Origin: RGIG8745 sp045576655
GTDB lineage: Bacteria > Bacteroidota > Bacteroidia > Bacteroidales > Bacteroidaceae
DNA: 64,000 nucleotides
Assembly (NCBI GenBank): GCA_045576655.1
Contig: JAZNGW010000022.1
Span: forward strand, 124,001 to 188,000
Direction of reading: 5' to 3'
Shown piece after piece: positions 6,896 to 15,765 of this stretch (position 1 is the stretch's first letter; each line of letters begins with the position of its first letter). Position numbers and translations under genes: made by a program. The notes beneath the pieces were generated by a model. It worked only from the letters and a program-made list of their open reading frames with translations, was not told the DNA's origin and searched no databases.

Positions 6896-9073
6896 ATGAC
6901 TATGCATGACGATCTGCACAAATCGCTGAAATACTATTTTGGTTTTGACGCATTCAAGGGTGAGCAGGAGGCTATAATGAAGAATCTGATGGCCAAGAAG
7001 AACACCTTTGTGCTGATGCCTACTGGTGGCGGCAAGTCGCTTTGCTACCAGTTGCCGGCGCTATTGATGGAAGGTACAGCCATCGTGATATCTCCACTCA
7101 TCGCATTGATGAAGAATCAGGTAGACGCCATCAAGAACATCAGCGAGGAAGACAGTGTTGCGCATTTCATCAATTCGTCGCTTAGCAGAGCGAGCATAGA
7201 TATGGTCAAGGCTGACATCCTTGCAGGCAAGACCAAGATGCTCTATGTGGCTCCGGAGTCGTTGACTAAGGAAGAGAATGTGGAGTTCCTTAAAACAATA
7301 AAAATATCATTTTACGCAATAGATGAGGCGCACTGCATATCGGAGTGGGGGCATGACTTCCGTCCGGAGTACAGACGTATACGCCCTATAATCAATGAAA
7401 TTGGTGATGCTCCGGTGATAGCGTTGACGGCAACTGCTACCGACAAGGTGAGGACGGACATAAAGAAGAATCTTGCCATCACCGACGCGGTGGATTTCAA
7501 GTCATCGTTTAATCGAGCGAATCTTTTCTATGAGGTGCGTCCTAAGACGAAGAACGTAGAGAAGGAGATCATCAAATTTATTAAGTCGAACCCAGGGAAA
7601 AGCGGCATCATATATTGCTTGAGCCGCAAGAAGGTTGAAGAAATTGCCGATGTGCTGAAGGCAAATGATATTAACGCCGCCCCGTACCATGCGGGATTGG
7701 AGCCGTCGGTACGTTCAGGTACGCAGGATGATTTCATCATGGAACGCGTTGATGTCATCGTGGCGACTATTGCGTTCGGCATGGGCATCGACAAGCCGGA
7801 TGTGAGGTTTGTCATCCATTATGACATACCGAAGAGTCTGGAAGGGTATTACCAGGAGACGGGACGTGCCGGACGTGACGGCGGTGAAGGCCGTTGCATA
7901 GCATTCTTTAACCGCAAGGACTTGACTAAACTTGAGAAGTTTATGGAGGGCAAGCCTGTGGCAGAGCAAGATATAGGACGCTTGCTTCTGAAGGAAACAG
8001 CCGCCTATTGCGAATCGTCATTGTGCCGCCGAAAGCATCTGTTGCATTATTTCGGCGAGGTCTACGAAAAAGATAATTGCGAAAATTGCGATAATTGTCT
8101 ATATCCAAAAAATAAAGTGGAAGCAAAAGATAATTTGGTGTTGGCCCTGAAGGCCATTATTGCGGTGAAAGAGAATTTTAAGGCAGACTACATAATTAGT
8201 CTGCTCCGTGGTGAGGAAAACGACAATATTTCGGCTTACAAGCACGACAAACTGGAGGAGTATGGCGCAGGCGCCGATGTGGAGGAGAACTTGTGGAGTG
8301 CAATATTGCAGCAGGCGATGGTTGACGGCTATATTCGCAAAGATGTAGATAACTACGGTCTGCTGAAGATTACGAAAGAAGGAAAGAAATTTATTAAGAA
8401 ACCTGAATCGTTTCTGGTTGCTCCAGCAAGCGATTTCGATGACGAACTGGAAGATATGCCTGACTCACAAGGAGTGGCAGTGGCCGACGAGGCGCTGTAC
8501 TCAATGTTGTTAGATTTGAGAAAGAAAATGTCGAAGAAGCTTGACGTGCCTCCGTATGTGATATTTCAGGATGCATCGCTTGAGGCTATGTCAACTCTCT
8601 ATCCGATAACGTTGGAAGAACTCCAAAACATCCCTGGTGTCGGTGCCGGTAAGGCGAAGCGCTACGGCGAAGAGTTCTGCGCACTTATTAGCCGCCATTG
8701 CAAGGACAATGACATAGAGCGTCCTGCTGATATGCGTGTGCGTACTGTTGCCAACAAGTCGAAGTTTAAGGTTAGCATAGTACAGAGCATCGATCGCAAG
8801 GTGGCTCTTGATGATATCGCTATGGTCAAAGGCCTTGAATTTGACGAGCTGCTTGACGAGATCGAGACTATTGTTTATAGTGGAACGAAACTCAATATTG
8901 ACTATTTCATCGAGGATGTGATGGATGAGGATGTGGTAGAGGATATCTATGAGTATTTCCGCGAGAGCGATACGGACGATCTTGAAACTGCATTTGAGCA
9001 TCTTGATGAGGATTACACCGAGGATGAGATCCGACTTGTGCGCATCAAGTTTATTTCGGAAATGGCGAATTAG
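6896..9073 (+). CDS. recQ: ATP-dependent DNA helicase RecQ
   Basis: 725 residues. Superfamily 2 helicase motifs are present in order: MPTGGGKSLCYQ (motif I, ~40), AIDEAHCISEWGHDFRPEY (DEAH, ~141), ALTATAT (motif III), and HAGL...AFGMGIDKPDVR with QETGRAGRDG (motifs V and VI). A zinc-binding cluster (CRRK...CENCDNC, ~385) is followed by the winged-helix RQC region and an HRDC domain (~535-615). The C-terminal ~100 residues are acidic. RecQ unwinds forks and recombination intermediates. The gene follows clpX, a common Bacteroidales order, and ends at a strong terminator. Confidence 0.95.
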   Translation: MTMHDDLHKSLKYYFGFDAFKGEQEAIMKNLMAKKNTFVLMPTGGGKSLCYQLPALLMEGTAIVISPLIALMKNQVDAIKNISEEDSVAHFINSSLSRASIDMVKADILAGKTKMLYVAPESLTKEENVEFLKTIKISFYAIDEAHCISEWGHDFRPEYRRIRPIINEIGDAPVIALTATATDKVRTDIKKNLAITDAVDFKSSFNRANLFYEVRPKTKNVEKEIIKFIKSNPGKSGIIYCLSRKKVEEIADVLKANDINAAPYHAGLEPSVRSGTQDDFIMERVDVIVATIAFGMGIDKPDVRFVIHYDIPKSLEGYYQETGRAGRDGGEGRCIAFFNRKDLTKLEKFMEGKPVAEQDIGRLLLKETAAYCESSLCRRKHLLHYFGEVYEKDNCENCDNCLYPKNKVEAKDNLVLALKAIIAVKENFKADYIISLLRGEENDNISAYKHDKLEEYGAGADVEENLWSAILQQAMVDGYIRKDVDNYGLLKITKEGKKFIKKPESFLVAPASDFDDELEDMPDSQGVAVADEALYSMLLDLRKKMSKKLDVPPYVIFQDASLEAMSTLYPITLEELQNIPGVGAGKAKRYGEEFCALISRHCKDNDIERPADMRVRTVANKSKFKVSIVQSIDRKVALDDIAMVKGLEFDELLDEIETIVYSGTKLNIDYFIEDVMDEDVVEDIYEYFRESDTDDLETAFEHLDEDYTEDEIRLVRIKFISEMAN

Positions 9074-9150
9074 CAGGAACGATAACGTTAACGCTGTCAG
9101 GAGCGCTAACTGGTACTTTTTGACCTCCTCAATCGCTAATCCTGTCATAT

Positions 9151-9180
9151 AAATGTTGGCTTCGCGCCAACATTTTTTTT
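9151..9180 (+). terminator. Terminator after recQ
   Basis: AAATGTTGGC / GCCAACATTT (10 bp perfect), 5-nt loop TTCGC, followed by a T-run. Confidence 0.92.
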
Positions 9181-9210
9181 GTTGGTGTTTCTCTTCTCCG
9201 AAATTATGAC

Positions 9211-9218
9211 TATCTTTG
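9211..9218 (+). promoter_or_regulatory. -7 box of guaB
   Basis: TATCTTTG, an exact match to TAnnTTTG, 24 nt before the ATG at 9243. An in-frame ATG at 9216 overlaps this box and would lie upstream of the transcript start. Confidence 0.65.
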
Positions 9219-9242
9219 CATGCAATAAAATTTATACACTAT

Positions 9243-10721
9243 ATGGCATCTTTTATTGCAGACAAGATTGTTATGGAAGGTTTGACCTATGATGATGTGC
9301 TTCTTATTCCTGCATATTCTGAGGTTCTTCCACGTACAGTATCACTCTCTACAAAGTTTTCACGCAACATTGATTTGAAAATTCCTTTCGTCACAGCCGC
9401 TATGGATACAGTGACAGAGGCAACTATGGCTATTGCTATTGCCCGTGAAGGAGGTATCGGTGTTATACATAAAAATATGTCGATCGAGGAGCAGGCTCGT
9501 CAGGTTGCAATCGTTAAGCGTGCCGAAAACGGTATGATTTACGATCCCGTAACTATTAAGCGCGGCAAAACAGTTCAGGATGCGCTCAACATTATGGAGG
9601 AATACCATATTGGAGGTATCCCTGTGGTTGACGATGAAAAGCGCCTCGTTGGTATTGTCACTAACCGTGACCTTCGTTTCCAGCGTGACTATTCAAGAAA
9701 GATTGATGAGGTAATGACAAGTGATAACCTTATCGTTACTCATCAGCAGGCTGATCTGGATTCAGCTTCTCAGATCCTTCTTGAGCACAAGATTGAGAAA
9801 CTTCCTGTTGTTGACGATGACAACCATCTTATTGGACTTATCACATATAAGGATATCACCAAGGCAAAGGACAAGCCAATGGCTTGCAAGGACTCAAAAG
9901 GACGTCTTCGCGTAGCTGCCGGAGTAGGTGTGACTGCTGATACTTTTGAGCGCATGGAAGCTCTTGTTAAGGCAGGGGTTGATGCTATCGTCATTGATAC
10001 GGCTCATGGACACTCTAAGGGAGTGATTGAAAAAGTGAAGGAAGCTAAGCAGCACTTCCCAGAAGTGGACATTGTTGTTGGAAATATTGCTACAGGCGAG
10101 GCTGCAAAAATGCTTGTTGAGGCTGGAGCGGATGCCGTTAAAGTTGGTATAGGTCCTGGTTCAATCTGCACGACTCGCGTTGTTGCTGGTGTTGGTGTTC
10201 CTCAGTTGAGCGCAATCTATGATGTAGCTTCTGCGCTTAAGGGCACAGGAGTGCCACTTATTGCAGACGGAGGACTCCGTTATAGCGGTGACGTTGTTAA
10301 GGCTCTTGCTGCTGGTGGCTACAGCGTGATGATTGGTTCGCTCGTTGCAGGAACAGAAGAGGCTCCAGGCGAGACAATCCTCTTTAATGGACGTAAGTTC
10401 AAGTCTTATCGCGGCATGGGCTCGCTCGAGGCGATGGAGAATGGTTCGAAGGACCGCTATTTCCAGTCAGGAGTAGTTGAGGTCAAGAAACTTGTTCCAG
10501 AAGGAATTGCAGGGCGTGTGCCTTACAAGGGTACAGTTCAGGAGGTCATCTATCAGCTTGTGGGCGGTCTTCGTTCAGGTATGGGATATTGTGGCGCTCA
10601 GGATATTGAGACTCTTCACAATGCCAAGTTTACACGTATCACAAATGCCGGTGTGCTTGAGAGCCATCCGCATGAGGTCATCATTACGAGCGAGGCTCCT
10701 AATTACAGCCGTCCTCAGTAA
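9243..10721 (+). CDS. guaB: Inosine-5'-monophosphate dehydrogenase
   Basis: 492 residues from the chosen start MASFIADKIVMEG. A (beta/alpha)8 barrel is interrupted by a CBS domain pair (~residues 90-210; GGIPVVDDEKRLVGIVT and KLPVVDDDNHLIGLIT). The active-site loop is GPGSICTTRVV with the catalytic cysteine. The flap region contains GMGS and KDRYFQ. It oxidises IMP to XMP with NAD+, the committed step of guanine nucleotide synthesis. The start was moved downstream from 9216 because that codon overlaps the -7 promoter box. A hairpin terminator follows. Confidence 0.96.
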   Translation: MASFIADKIVMEGLTYDDVLLIPAYSEVLPRTVSLSTKFSRNIDLKIPFVTAAMDTVTEATMAIAIAREGGIGVIHKNMSIEEQARQVAIVKRAENGMIYDPVTIKRGKTVQDALNIMEEYHIGGIPVVDDEKRLVGIVTNRDLRFQRDYSRKIDEVMTSDNLIVTHQQADLDSASQILLEHKIEKLPVVDDDNHLIGLITYKDITKAKDKPMACKDSKGRLRVAAGVGVTADTFERMEALVKAGVDAIVIDTAHGHSKGVIEKVKEAKQHFPEVDIVVGNIATGEAAKMLVEAGADAVKVGIGPGSICTTRVVAGVGVPQLSAIYDVASALKGTGVPLIADGGLRYSGDVVKALAAGGYSVMIGSLVAGTEEAPGETILFNGRKFKSYRGMGSLEAMENGSKDRYFQSGVVEVKKLVPEGIAGRVPYKGTVQEVIYQLVGGLRSGMGYCGAQDIETLHNAKFTRITNAGVLESHPHEVIITSEAPNYSRPQ

Positions 10722-10756
10722 TTTGCGAAATAAGCAGATTGATAAAGAATATGAGC

Positions 10757-10790
10757 AGAAGTGTTCCTTTGCGGAACACTTCTTTTTTTT
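10757..10790 (+). terminator. Terminator after guaB
   Basis: AGAAGTGTTCC / GGAACACTTCT, an 11-bp perfect stem with a 5-nt loop and an 8-nt T-run. Confidence 0.93.
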
Positions 10791-10831
10791 GATGTGATTT
10801 AATCAGCAAGTGCGGTATTTTGGATGATTGT

Positions 10832-10862
10832 TTTGCAAATTGGCGTATTTTGCCTATTTTTG
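10832..10862 (+). promoter_or_regulatory. Promoter of the polyferredoxin-tat operon
   Basis: TTTG (10832-10835), 19 nt, then TATTTTTG (10855-10862). This is close to the full Bacteroidetes consensus, with the ATG 28 nt downstream. Confidence 0.7.
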
Positions 10863-10890
10863 TAACATTGTGTTACCTTAAATCAAAAAG

Positions 10891-12381
10891 ATGAACCTAA
10901 GGAAAATAAGAATCGCATTAGCGACAATTTTTTTTGTAGCCATCACATTGTTGTTCCTTGATTTTACAGGAACTATCCATGCTTGGTTGGGATGGATGGC
11001 GAAAGTGCAATTTTTGCCAGCAGTATTGGCTTTGAACGTGGGTGTTATACTCCTGCTCATATTGCTTACCCTGCTTTTAGGACGTGTCTACTGTTCTGTC
11101 ATTTGTCCTCTCGGTGTGATGCAGGATATATTTGCATGGTTCGGAAAGAAGCAGAAAAAGAATCGTTACACATATTCCAAAGCGAAGAATTGGCTTCGTT
11201 ATGGAGCGCTGGGCGTGTTTGTGGCTATGATGGTGGCCGGCTTTGGCGGTTTTGCGGCGTTGCTTGCCCCTTATAGTGCTTACGGTCGTATCGTCAGCAA
11301 CTTGCTCGCCCCTGTTTGGCAATGGGCAAACAACGGACTTGCTTATTTGGCTGAGCGCGCTGATAGTTATGCGTTCTATGAGACTGAGATATGGATTAAG
11401 AGTATGCCGGTGCTGATTGTTGCAGTTGTGACGTTTGTTTTGCTTGCTGTGTTAGCGTGGCGAGGTGGGCGTACGTATTGCAATACCATCTGTCCTGTCG
11501 GCACTGTGCTTGGATTCATTTCTCGCTTCTCTTTCTTGAAACCGGTTATAGACACAGATAAGTGCGTTAATTGTAATCTCTGCGCTAAGAACTGCAAGTC
11601 CTCTTGCATCAACATAAAGGACCATAAGATTGACTACAGCCGTTGCGTGGCTTGTATGGACTGCATTGGTAAGTGTCACAAGGGCGCTATTAAGTATGCA
11701 CGGGTATCAAAATGTCAATCAACAAAATGTGGCAGCAATAAAGAGGAAGTCGATAATTCCCGCCGTGCTTTCATTGCCACTACTGCAGCTGTTGCAACAG
11801 CTGCAACGATAAAGGCGCAGGAAATGAAGGTTGATGGAGGTTTGGCTGTAATAGAAGACAAGGCTATACCGAAGCGTCAAACTCCGATAGTTCCTCCTGG
11901 AGCATTGAGCGCACGCAACTTTGCGCAGCATTGCACAGCTTGTCAACTTTGCGTGTCGGCTTGTCCGAACGGGGTGCTCCGTCCTTCTACAGAATTGGAT
12001 AAGTTTATGCAACCAGAGATGTCGTATGAACGTGGCTATTGCCGTCCTGAATGTACAAAGTGTTCGGAGGTGTGTCCGACAGGTGCGATAAAACTCATAA
12101 CTCGCGAAGACAAATCGTCCACTCAAATCGGTCATGCCGTTTGGGTAAGGAAGAACTGCTTGCCATTGACCGATGGGGTTATGTGTAGCAATTGCGAACG
12201 TCATTGCCCTGTTGGGGCAATACAGAGAGTGCCTTCTGTTGAGGGCGATGACCATTCGTTGCGAATACCGGTGGTAAATGTGGAGCGATGCATAGGTTGC
12301 GGTGCCTGCGAAAACCTTTGTCCTGCACGTCCGTTCAGCGCAATTTATGTGGAGGGACACGAAAGGCATAAGACGGTTTAG
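10891..12381 (+). CDS. Membrane polyferredoxin with an internal twin-arginine signal (NapH/NapG-like fusion)
   Basis: 496 residues. The N-terminal half has about five membrane segments with two CxxxCP motifs (YCSVICPLG, YCNTICPVG) as in NapH/YccM/NosR-type proteins. Two cytoplasm-type 4Fe-4S motifs follow (CVNCNLCAKNC, CVACMDCIGKC). At residues 290-310 is NSRRAFIATTAA plus an alanine-rich stretch ending in a possible AxA-like site, which looks like a Tat signal in mid-protein. The C-terminal half carries four more Fe-S motifs (CTACQLCVSAC, CTKCSEVC, CSNCERHC, CIGCGACENLC), as in NapG. It probably passes electrons across the membrane. The partner is unknown; the adjacent Fe-S aldo/keto reductase is a candidate, and tatA/tatC lie downstream. 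Confidence 0.8.
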   Translation: MNLRKIRIALATIFFVAITLLFLDFTGTIHAWLGWMAKVQFLPAVLALNVGVILLLILLTLLLGRVYCSVICPLGVMQDIFAWFGKKQKKNRYTYSKAKNWLRYGALGVFVAMMVAGFGGFAALLAPYSAYGRIVSNLLAPVWQWANNGLAYLAERADSYAFYETEIWIKSMPVLIVAVVTFVLLAVLAWRGGRTYCNTICPVGTVLGFISRFSFLKPVIDTDKCVNCNLCAKNCKSSCINIKDHKIDYSRCVACMDCIGKCHKGAIKYARVSKCQSTKCGSNKEEVDNSRRAFIATTAAVATAATIKAQEMKVDGGLAVIEDKAIPKRQTPIVPPGALSARNFAQHCTACQLCVSACPNGVLRPSTELDKFMQPEMSYERGYCRPECTKCSEVCPTGAIKLITREDKSSTQIGHAVWVRKNCLPLTDGVMCSNCERHCPVGAIQRVPSVEGDDHSLRIPVVNVERCIGCGACENLCPARPFSAIYVEGHERHKTV

Positions 12382-12425
12382 CAATAGGACAACTCAAGAA
12401 CTTAAAAACTCAAAAACTCATCTGT

Positions 12426-13802
12426 ATGGATAGACGAGAATTTCTCAAAATAGTCGGTATCAGTTCCGCTACTACAACTGCGGTTCTCTGTGGTTGCAAG
12501 CCAAAGACAGGCGAGACGGCAGCGAGTGGCGAACTCGGACCGATTCCAACTGACAAGATGACCTATCGTAGTTTTCCTAAACTTGGAAAAGATAAGGTGT
12601 CAATACTTGGATATGGCTGTATGCGCTGGCCAACAATACCAGCACCCGATGGTAAGGGCGAAATGATTGATCAGGACGCTGTAAATGAACTTGTTGACTA
12701 TGCCATAGAGCATGGAGTTAACTACTTTGACACGTCGCCTGTATATGTGCAGGGATGGTCGGAAAAGGCAACAGGGGATGCTCTCAAGCGTCATCCTCGC
12801 GAATCGTATTATGTGGCAACAAAACTTTCAAACTTTTCCAACTCATCAAGGGAAAACTCATTGGCCATGTATCACCGCTCGTTTGAGGAACTTCAGGTTG
12901 ATTATATTGACTACTACCTTCTTCATTCTATCGGGGGAGGAGGAATGGAGAACTTCCGCCGTCGCTATGTAGACAACGGCATGATGGACTTCCTTATGGA
13001 AGAGCGTAAGGCTGGTAGAATACGTCATCTCGGATGGTCGTTCCACGGTTCGAAAGAGGTGTTCGATGCCATGCTCGAACTTCATGACCAGTATCACTGG
13101 GACTTTGTGCAGATTCAGATGAACTACGTCGACTGGCATATTGCTAAGGGTAGTGGTATCGGAGCGGAATATCTGTATAGCGAACTTGCAAAACGTCAGA
13201 TTCCGGTGGTAATTATGGAGCCGCTCCTTGGAGGACGTCTTTCGAAAGTGCCAGATCATATCGTTGGTCGTCTCAAGCAGAGGAGTCCTGAAAGTAGTGT
13301 TGCTTCTTGGGCATTCCGTTTTGCCGGAACTCCTGAATACATCCTTTCAGTGCTCAGCGGTATGACTTATATGGAGCATCTTCAGGATAATATACGCACA
13401 TACTCACCGCTGGTGCCACTTACAGAGGAAGAAAACCAATTCTTGTTTGATACGGCTAAACTGATGGAGCAGTATCCTACAATACCTTGCAACGACTGCA
13501 AATATTGCATGCCTTGCCCTTATGGTATAGACATCCCTGCCATCCTTCTTCATTACAACAAGTGTGTGAACGAGGGAAATGTGCCAGAAGATGTACAGGA
13601 TGAAAACTACAGAGAGGCACGTCGCGCATTCCTTGTAGGCTATGACCGTAGTGTGCCAAAACTTCGTCAGGCAAGTCACTGTATCGGTTGTCGCAAGTGT
13701 GTGTCGCATTGTCCGCAACGAATAAATATTCCTCGCCAGCTCCACCGCATCGATAAGTTTGTGGAGAAGCTCAAGCAGGATACGCTCGGTGTTGAAGAAT
13801 AA
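12426..13802 (+). CDS. Tat-signal aldo/keto reductase with C-terminal 4Fe-4S motifs
   Basis: 458 residues. The N-terminus MDRREFLKIVG plus a hydrophobic stretch is a twin-arginine signal. LCGC at residues 21-24 could act as a lipobox, making a Tat-exported lipoprotein. The barrel follows (YGCMRWPT, YFDTSPVYVQGWSE, DYYLLHSIGG, GWSFHGS), typical of the aldo/keto reductase family. Near the C-terminus are CNDCKYCMPCPYGIDIP and CIGCRKCVSHCPQRINIP, two ferredoxin-like clusters seen in a Bacteroidetes/Firmicutes subfamily. Substrate unknown. The 44-nt gap after the polyferredoxin gene suggests that the two work together. Confidence 0.85.
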   Translation: MDRREFLKIVGISSATTTAVLCGCKPKTGETAASGELGPIPTDKMTYRSFPKLGKDKVSILGYGCMRWPTIPAPDGKGEMIDQDAVNELVDYAIEHGVNYFDTSPVYVQGWSEKATGDALKRHPRESYYVATKLSNFSNSSRENSLAMYHRSFEELQVDYIDYYLLHSIGGGGMENFRRRYVDNGMMDFLMEERKAGRIRHLGWSFHGSKEVFDAMLELHDQYHWDFVQIQMNYVDWHIAKGSGIGAEYLYSELAKRQIPVVIMEPLLGGRLSKVPDHIVGRLKQRSPESSVASWAFRFAGTPEYILSVLSGMTYMEHLQDNIRTYSPLVPLTEEENQFLFDTAKLMEQYPTIPCNDCKYCMPCPYGIDIPAILLHYNKCVNEGNVPEDVQDENYREARRAFLVGYDRSVPKLRQASHCIGCRKCVSHCPQRINIPRQLHRIDKFVEKLKQDTLGVEE

Positions 13803-13814
13803 GTGGATAGAGCG

Positions 13815-14237
13815 ATGGTGATGGATGCATTGATTGCCATGCTTCACGGAGGGGGGTATTCTTGTGTGATAAGTAATGGAGCGGAGGTGCGAACTTTCAA
13901 TAAGCGAGGGGTGGCAGATTTGTTGTCACTTTTAGAATCCGAGCCGGCATTTCTCGAAGGAGCACATGTGGCCGACAAGGTTGTTGGCAAAGGTGCAGCG
14001 GCGCTAATGGTGCTTGGTAAGGTCCAGAAAGTCTATACAGACGTTATAAGTACGCCTGCATTAGCGCTTCTTCGAGAACGTGGCATTGAGGTGTCCTTCG
14101 GTGAGGAAACCGATCGCATCGTCAACCGTACTAAGGACGGGCTGTGTCCAGTTGAAAGTCTATGTATAGACTTGGAATCACCCGAAGAAATGCTAACAGA
14201 AATAAGAAACTTTATAAGAAAAATAACAAATGGATAA
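13815..14237 (+). CDS. DUF1893 domain-containing protein
   Basis: About 140 residues matching the DUF1893 pattern: YSCVISNG...TFNKRGVADLLSLLE, then VVGKGAAALMVLGKV and ALALLRERGIEVSFGEE with a late CPVE. Function is not established; some family members resemble cytidine-deaminase-fold proteins. The frame could open at a GTG at 13803, immediately after the preceding TAA. The ATG at 13815 is preferred because family members start close to the SCV strand. It overlaps the next gene by 8 nt, so the genes are translationally linked. Confidence 0.75.
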   Translation: MVMDALIAMLHGGGYSCVISNGAEVRTFNKRGVADLLSLLESEPAFLEGAHVADKVVGKGAAALMVLGKVQKVYTDVISTPALALLRERGIEVSFGEETDRIVNRTKDGLCPVESLCIDLESPEEMLTEIRNFIRKITNG

Positions 14238-14730
14238 AACTGTGAAATTGTATTCATTGCAATATAGCGATGTGAAGACATATCTTATGGCATTCGTGTT
14301 TATAGCGGGCAATATTATCTTGCCTCAGTTGTGCCATCTGATTCCTCAAGGCGGGTTGATATTCCTGCCTATATATTTCTTTACGCTTATAGGTGCATAT
14401 AAGTACGGATGGAAGGTTGGTCTGCTTACTGCCATGTTTTCGCCGCTCATCAATTCGGCGTTTTTCGGCATGCCAGCACCAGCGATGCTGCCTGCTATAT
14501 TGCTCAAGTCGATAACACTTGCAATTGCGGCAGGAGTCATTGCAAACAAGACTAAGCGCGTCACTCTTCTTTGTGTCCTCTCTGCTGTTCTTGTCTATCA
14601 GATTGTAGGGACGCTTGGCGAGTGGGCAATGACAGGCAGTCTCTCTGCCGCTCTCCAGGACTTCCGCATCGGCGTTCCAGGCATGTTGCTCCAAGTCTTC
14701 GGAGGCTACCTGTTGCTTAGAAAGATGTAA
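14230..14730 (+). CDS. ECF transporter S component-like membrane protein
   Basis: 166 residues, strongly hydrophobic, with five to six predicted membrane segments and a basic segment (NKTKR). Short hydrophobic proteins of this size and pattern (LIFLPIYFFTLIGAYKYGWKVGLLTA) are usually substrate-capturing S components of energy-coupling-factor vitamin transporters. No EcfA or EcfT gene is in the window, so it would share a module encoded elsewhere. The substrate cannot be read from sequence. It overlaps the DUF1893 gene by 8 nt. Confidence 0.65.
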   Translation: MDKTVKLYSLQYSDVKTYLMAFVFIAGNIILPQLCHLIPQGGLIFLPIYFFTLIGAYKYGWKVGLLTAMFSPLINSAFFGMPAPAMLPAILLKSITLAIAAGVIANKTKRVTLLCVLSAVLVYQIVGTLGEWAMTGSLSAALQDFRIGVPGMLLQVFGGYLLLRKM

Positions 14731-14783
14731 CCCCCGCCAATCTACTTCAACTTTTACTTTTTAATTTATAACTTTTAATTCTA

Positions 14784-14966
14784 ATGACACCACTACTTTT
14801 AGGCATAGGATTCCAAGAAATTCTCATCATAGCCATTATCGTTTTACTCTTCTTCGGGGGAAAGAAAATTCCTGAACTGATGAAAGGTTTGGGCAAAGGC
14901 GTACGCAGTTTTAAGGACGGTATGAACGGCAAGGAAACTGAGGAAGAAAAAAAGGAAAATGAGTGA
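14784..14966 (+). CDS. tatA: Sec-independent translocase subunit TatA/TatE
   Basis: 60 residues: an N-terminal membrane helix containing GIGFQEILIIAIIVLLFFGG, the FGGKKIPEL hinge, an amphipathic helix (KGLGKGVRSFKDG) and a charged tail. This is the standard TatA layout. It forms the oligomer through which folded proteins cross the inner membrane. The stop overlaps tatC by 8 nt. Two genes just upstream encode proteins with Tat signals, so machinery and likely cargo share a transcription unit. No tatB is present, as is usual in Bacteroidetes. Confidence 0.93.
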   Translation: MTPLLLGIGFQEILIIAIIVLLFFGGKKIPELMKGLGKGVRSFKDGMNGKETEEEKKENE

Positions 14967-15738
14967 GTCTCAACAACTGACATTCTGGGATCATCTCGAC
15001 GTACTCCGCGGCAGTCTGATAAAGATGATTGCCGCTGTTCTTGTTTGCTCTGTTGTGGCATTTGTTTTCAAACAGACTCTCTTTGATGTGGTTCTTGCTC
15101 CGCAGAGCGACGATTTCATCACTTACAGGATGCTTGAGCAGGCGTCTGAAGCAGTGTTGCCCGATGCCGTGGTGCAAGACAAGGCCTTTAGTGTTCAGTT
15201 GATAAATACAGGGTTGGCGCAGCAGTTTATTTTGCATATCAAGACAGCCTTCAGCGTCGGTATGTTGTTAGCCCTGCCTTACATCCTTTATTTGCTGTTC
15301 TGCTTTATCTCTCCAGCCTTGTATTCGCAGGAGCGCAAGGCGGCAGTGCGCTTGGTGGGGTGGGGCTACGTAATGTTTATGCTCGGCGTTCTCCTCAGTT
15401 ATTTCCTCGTCTTCCCGCTCACTTTCCGTTTTCTGGGGAATTATCAGATTAGTGACGTGGTGGCTAACACCGTCACCATTGAGTCTTACATCGACACGCT
15501 GCTGATGATAAGCATAGCCATGGGCATAGTATTCGAAATTCCTGTGGTCAGTTGGATTCTTGGGCGCATGGGCATACTCCGCTCTTCTGTGATGCGCAAG
15601 TACCGTCGTCACGTCATCGTCGCCCTTCTCATCATAGCCGCAATCATCACACCTACGTCCGATGCGTTCACCCTCTTCCTTGTGGCTCTCCCTATGTGGT
15701 TGCTATTTGAAGTGAGCATACTTATAGTTAGGAGTTAA
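14959..15738 (+). CDS. tatC: Sec-independent translocase subunit TatC
   Basis: 259 residues. The N-terminus is SQQLTFWDHLDVLRGSLIKM, containing the FxxHLxxLR signature that helps recognise the twin-arginine signal. Six membrane segments follow, with the conserved FxxPALYxxER-like loop (FISPALYSQERKA) and the C-terminal AAIITPTSDAFTLF. TatC is the signal-peptide receptor of the translocase. Confidence 0.95.
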   Translation: MSESQQLTFWDHLDVLRGSLIKMIAAVLVCSVVAFVFKQTLFDVVLAPQSDDFITYRMLEQASEAVLPDAVVQDKAFSVQLINTGLAQQFILHIKTAFSVGMLLALPYILYLLFCFISPALYSQERKAAVRLVGWGYVMFMLGVLLSYFLVFPLTFRFLGNYQISDVVANTVTIESYIDTLLMISIAMGIVFEIPVVSWILGRMGILRSSVMRKYRRHVIVALLIIAAIITPTSDAFTLFLVALPMWLLFEVSILIVRS

Positions 15739-15765
15739 GGAGTTAAGGAGATAGGGGAATAAGCT

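Noticed and set aside
9070..9110. Possible further periodic palindrome array after recQ (AACGTT, GTTAAC, AGCGCT)
   Set aside because: The dyad centres are 15-18 nt apart, not a regular 21-22 nt series, and there are too few units.
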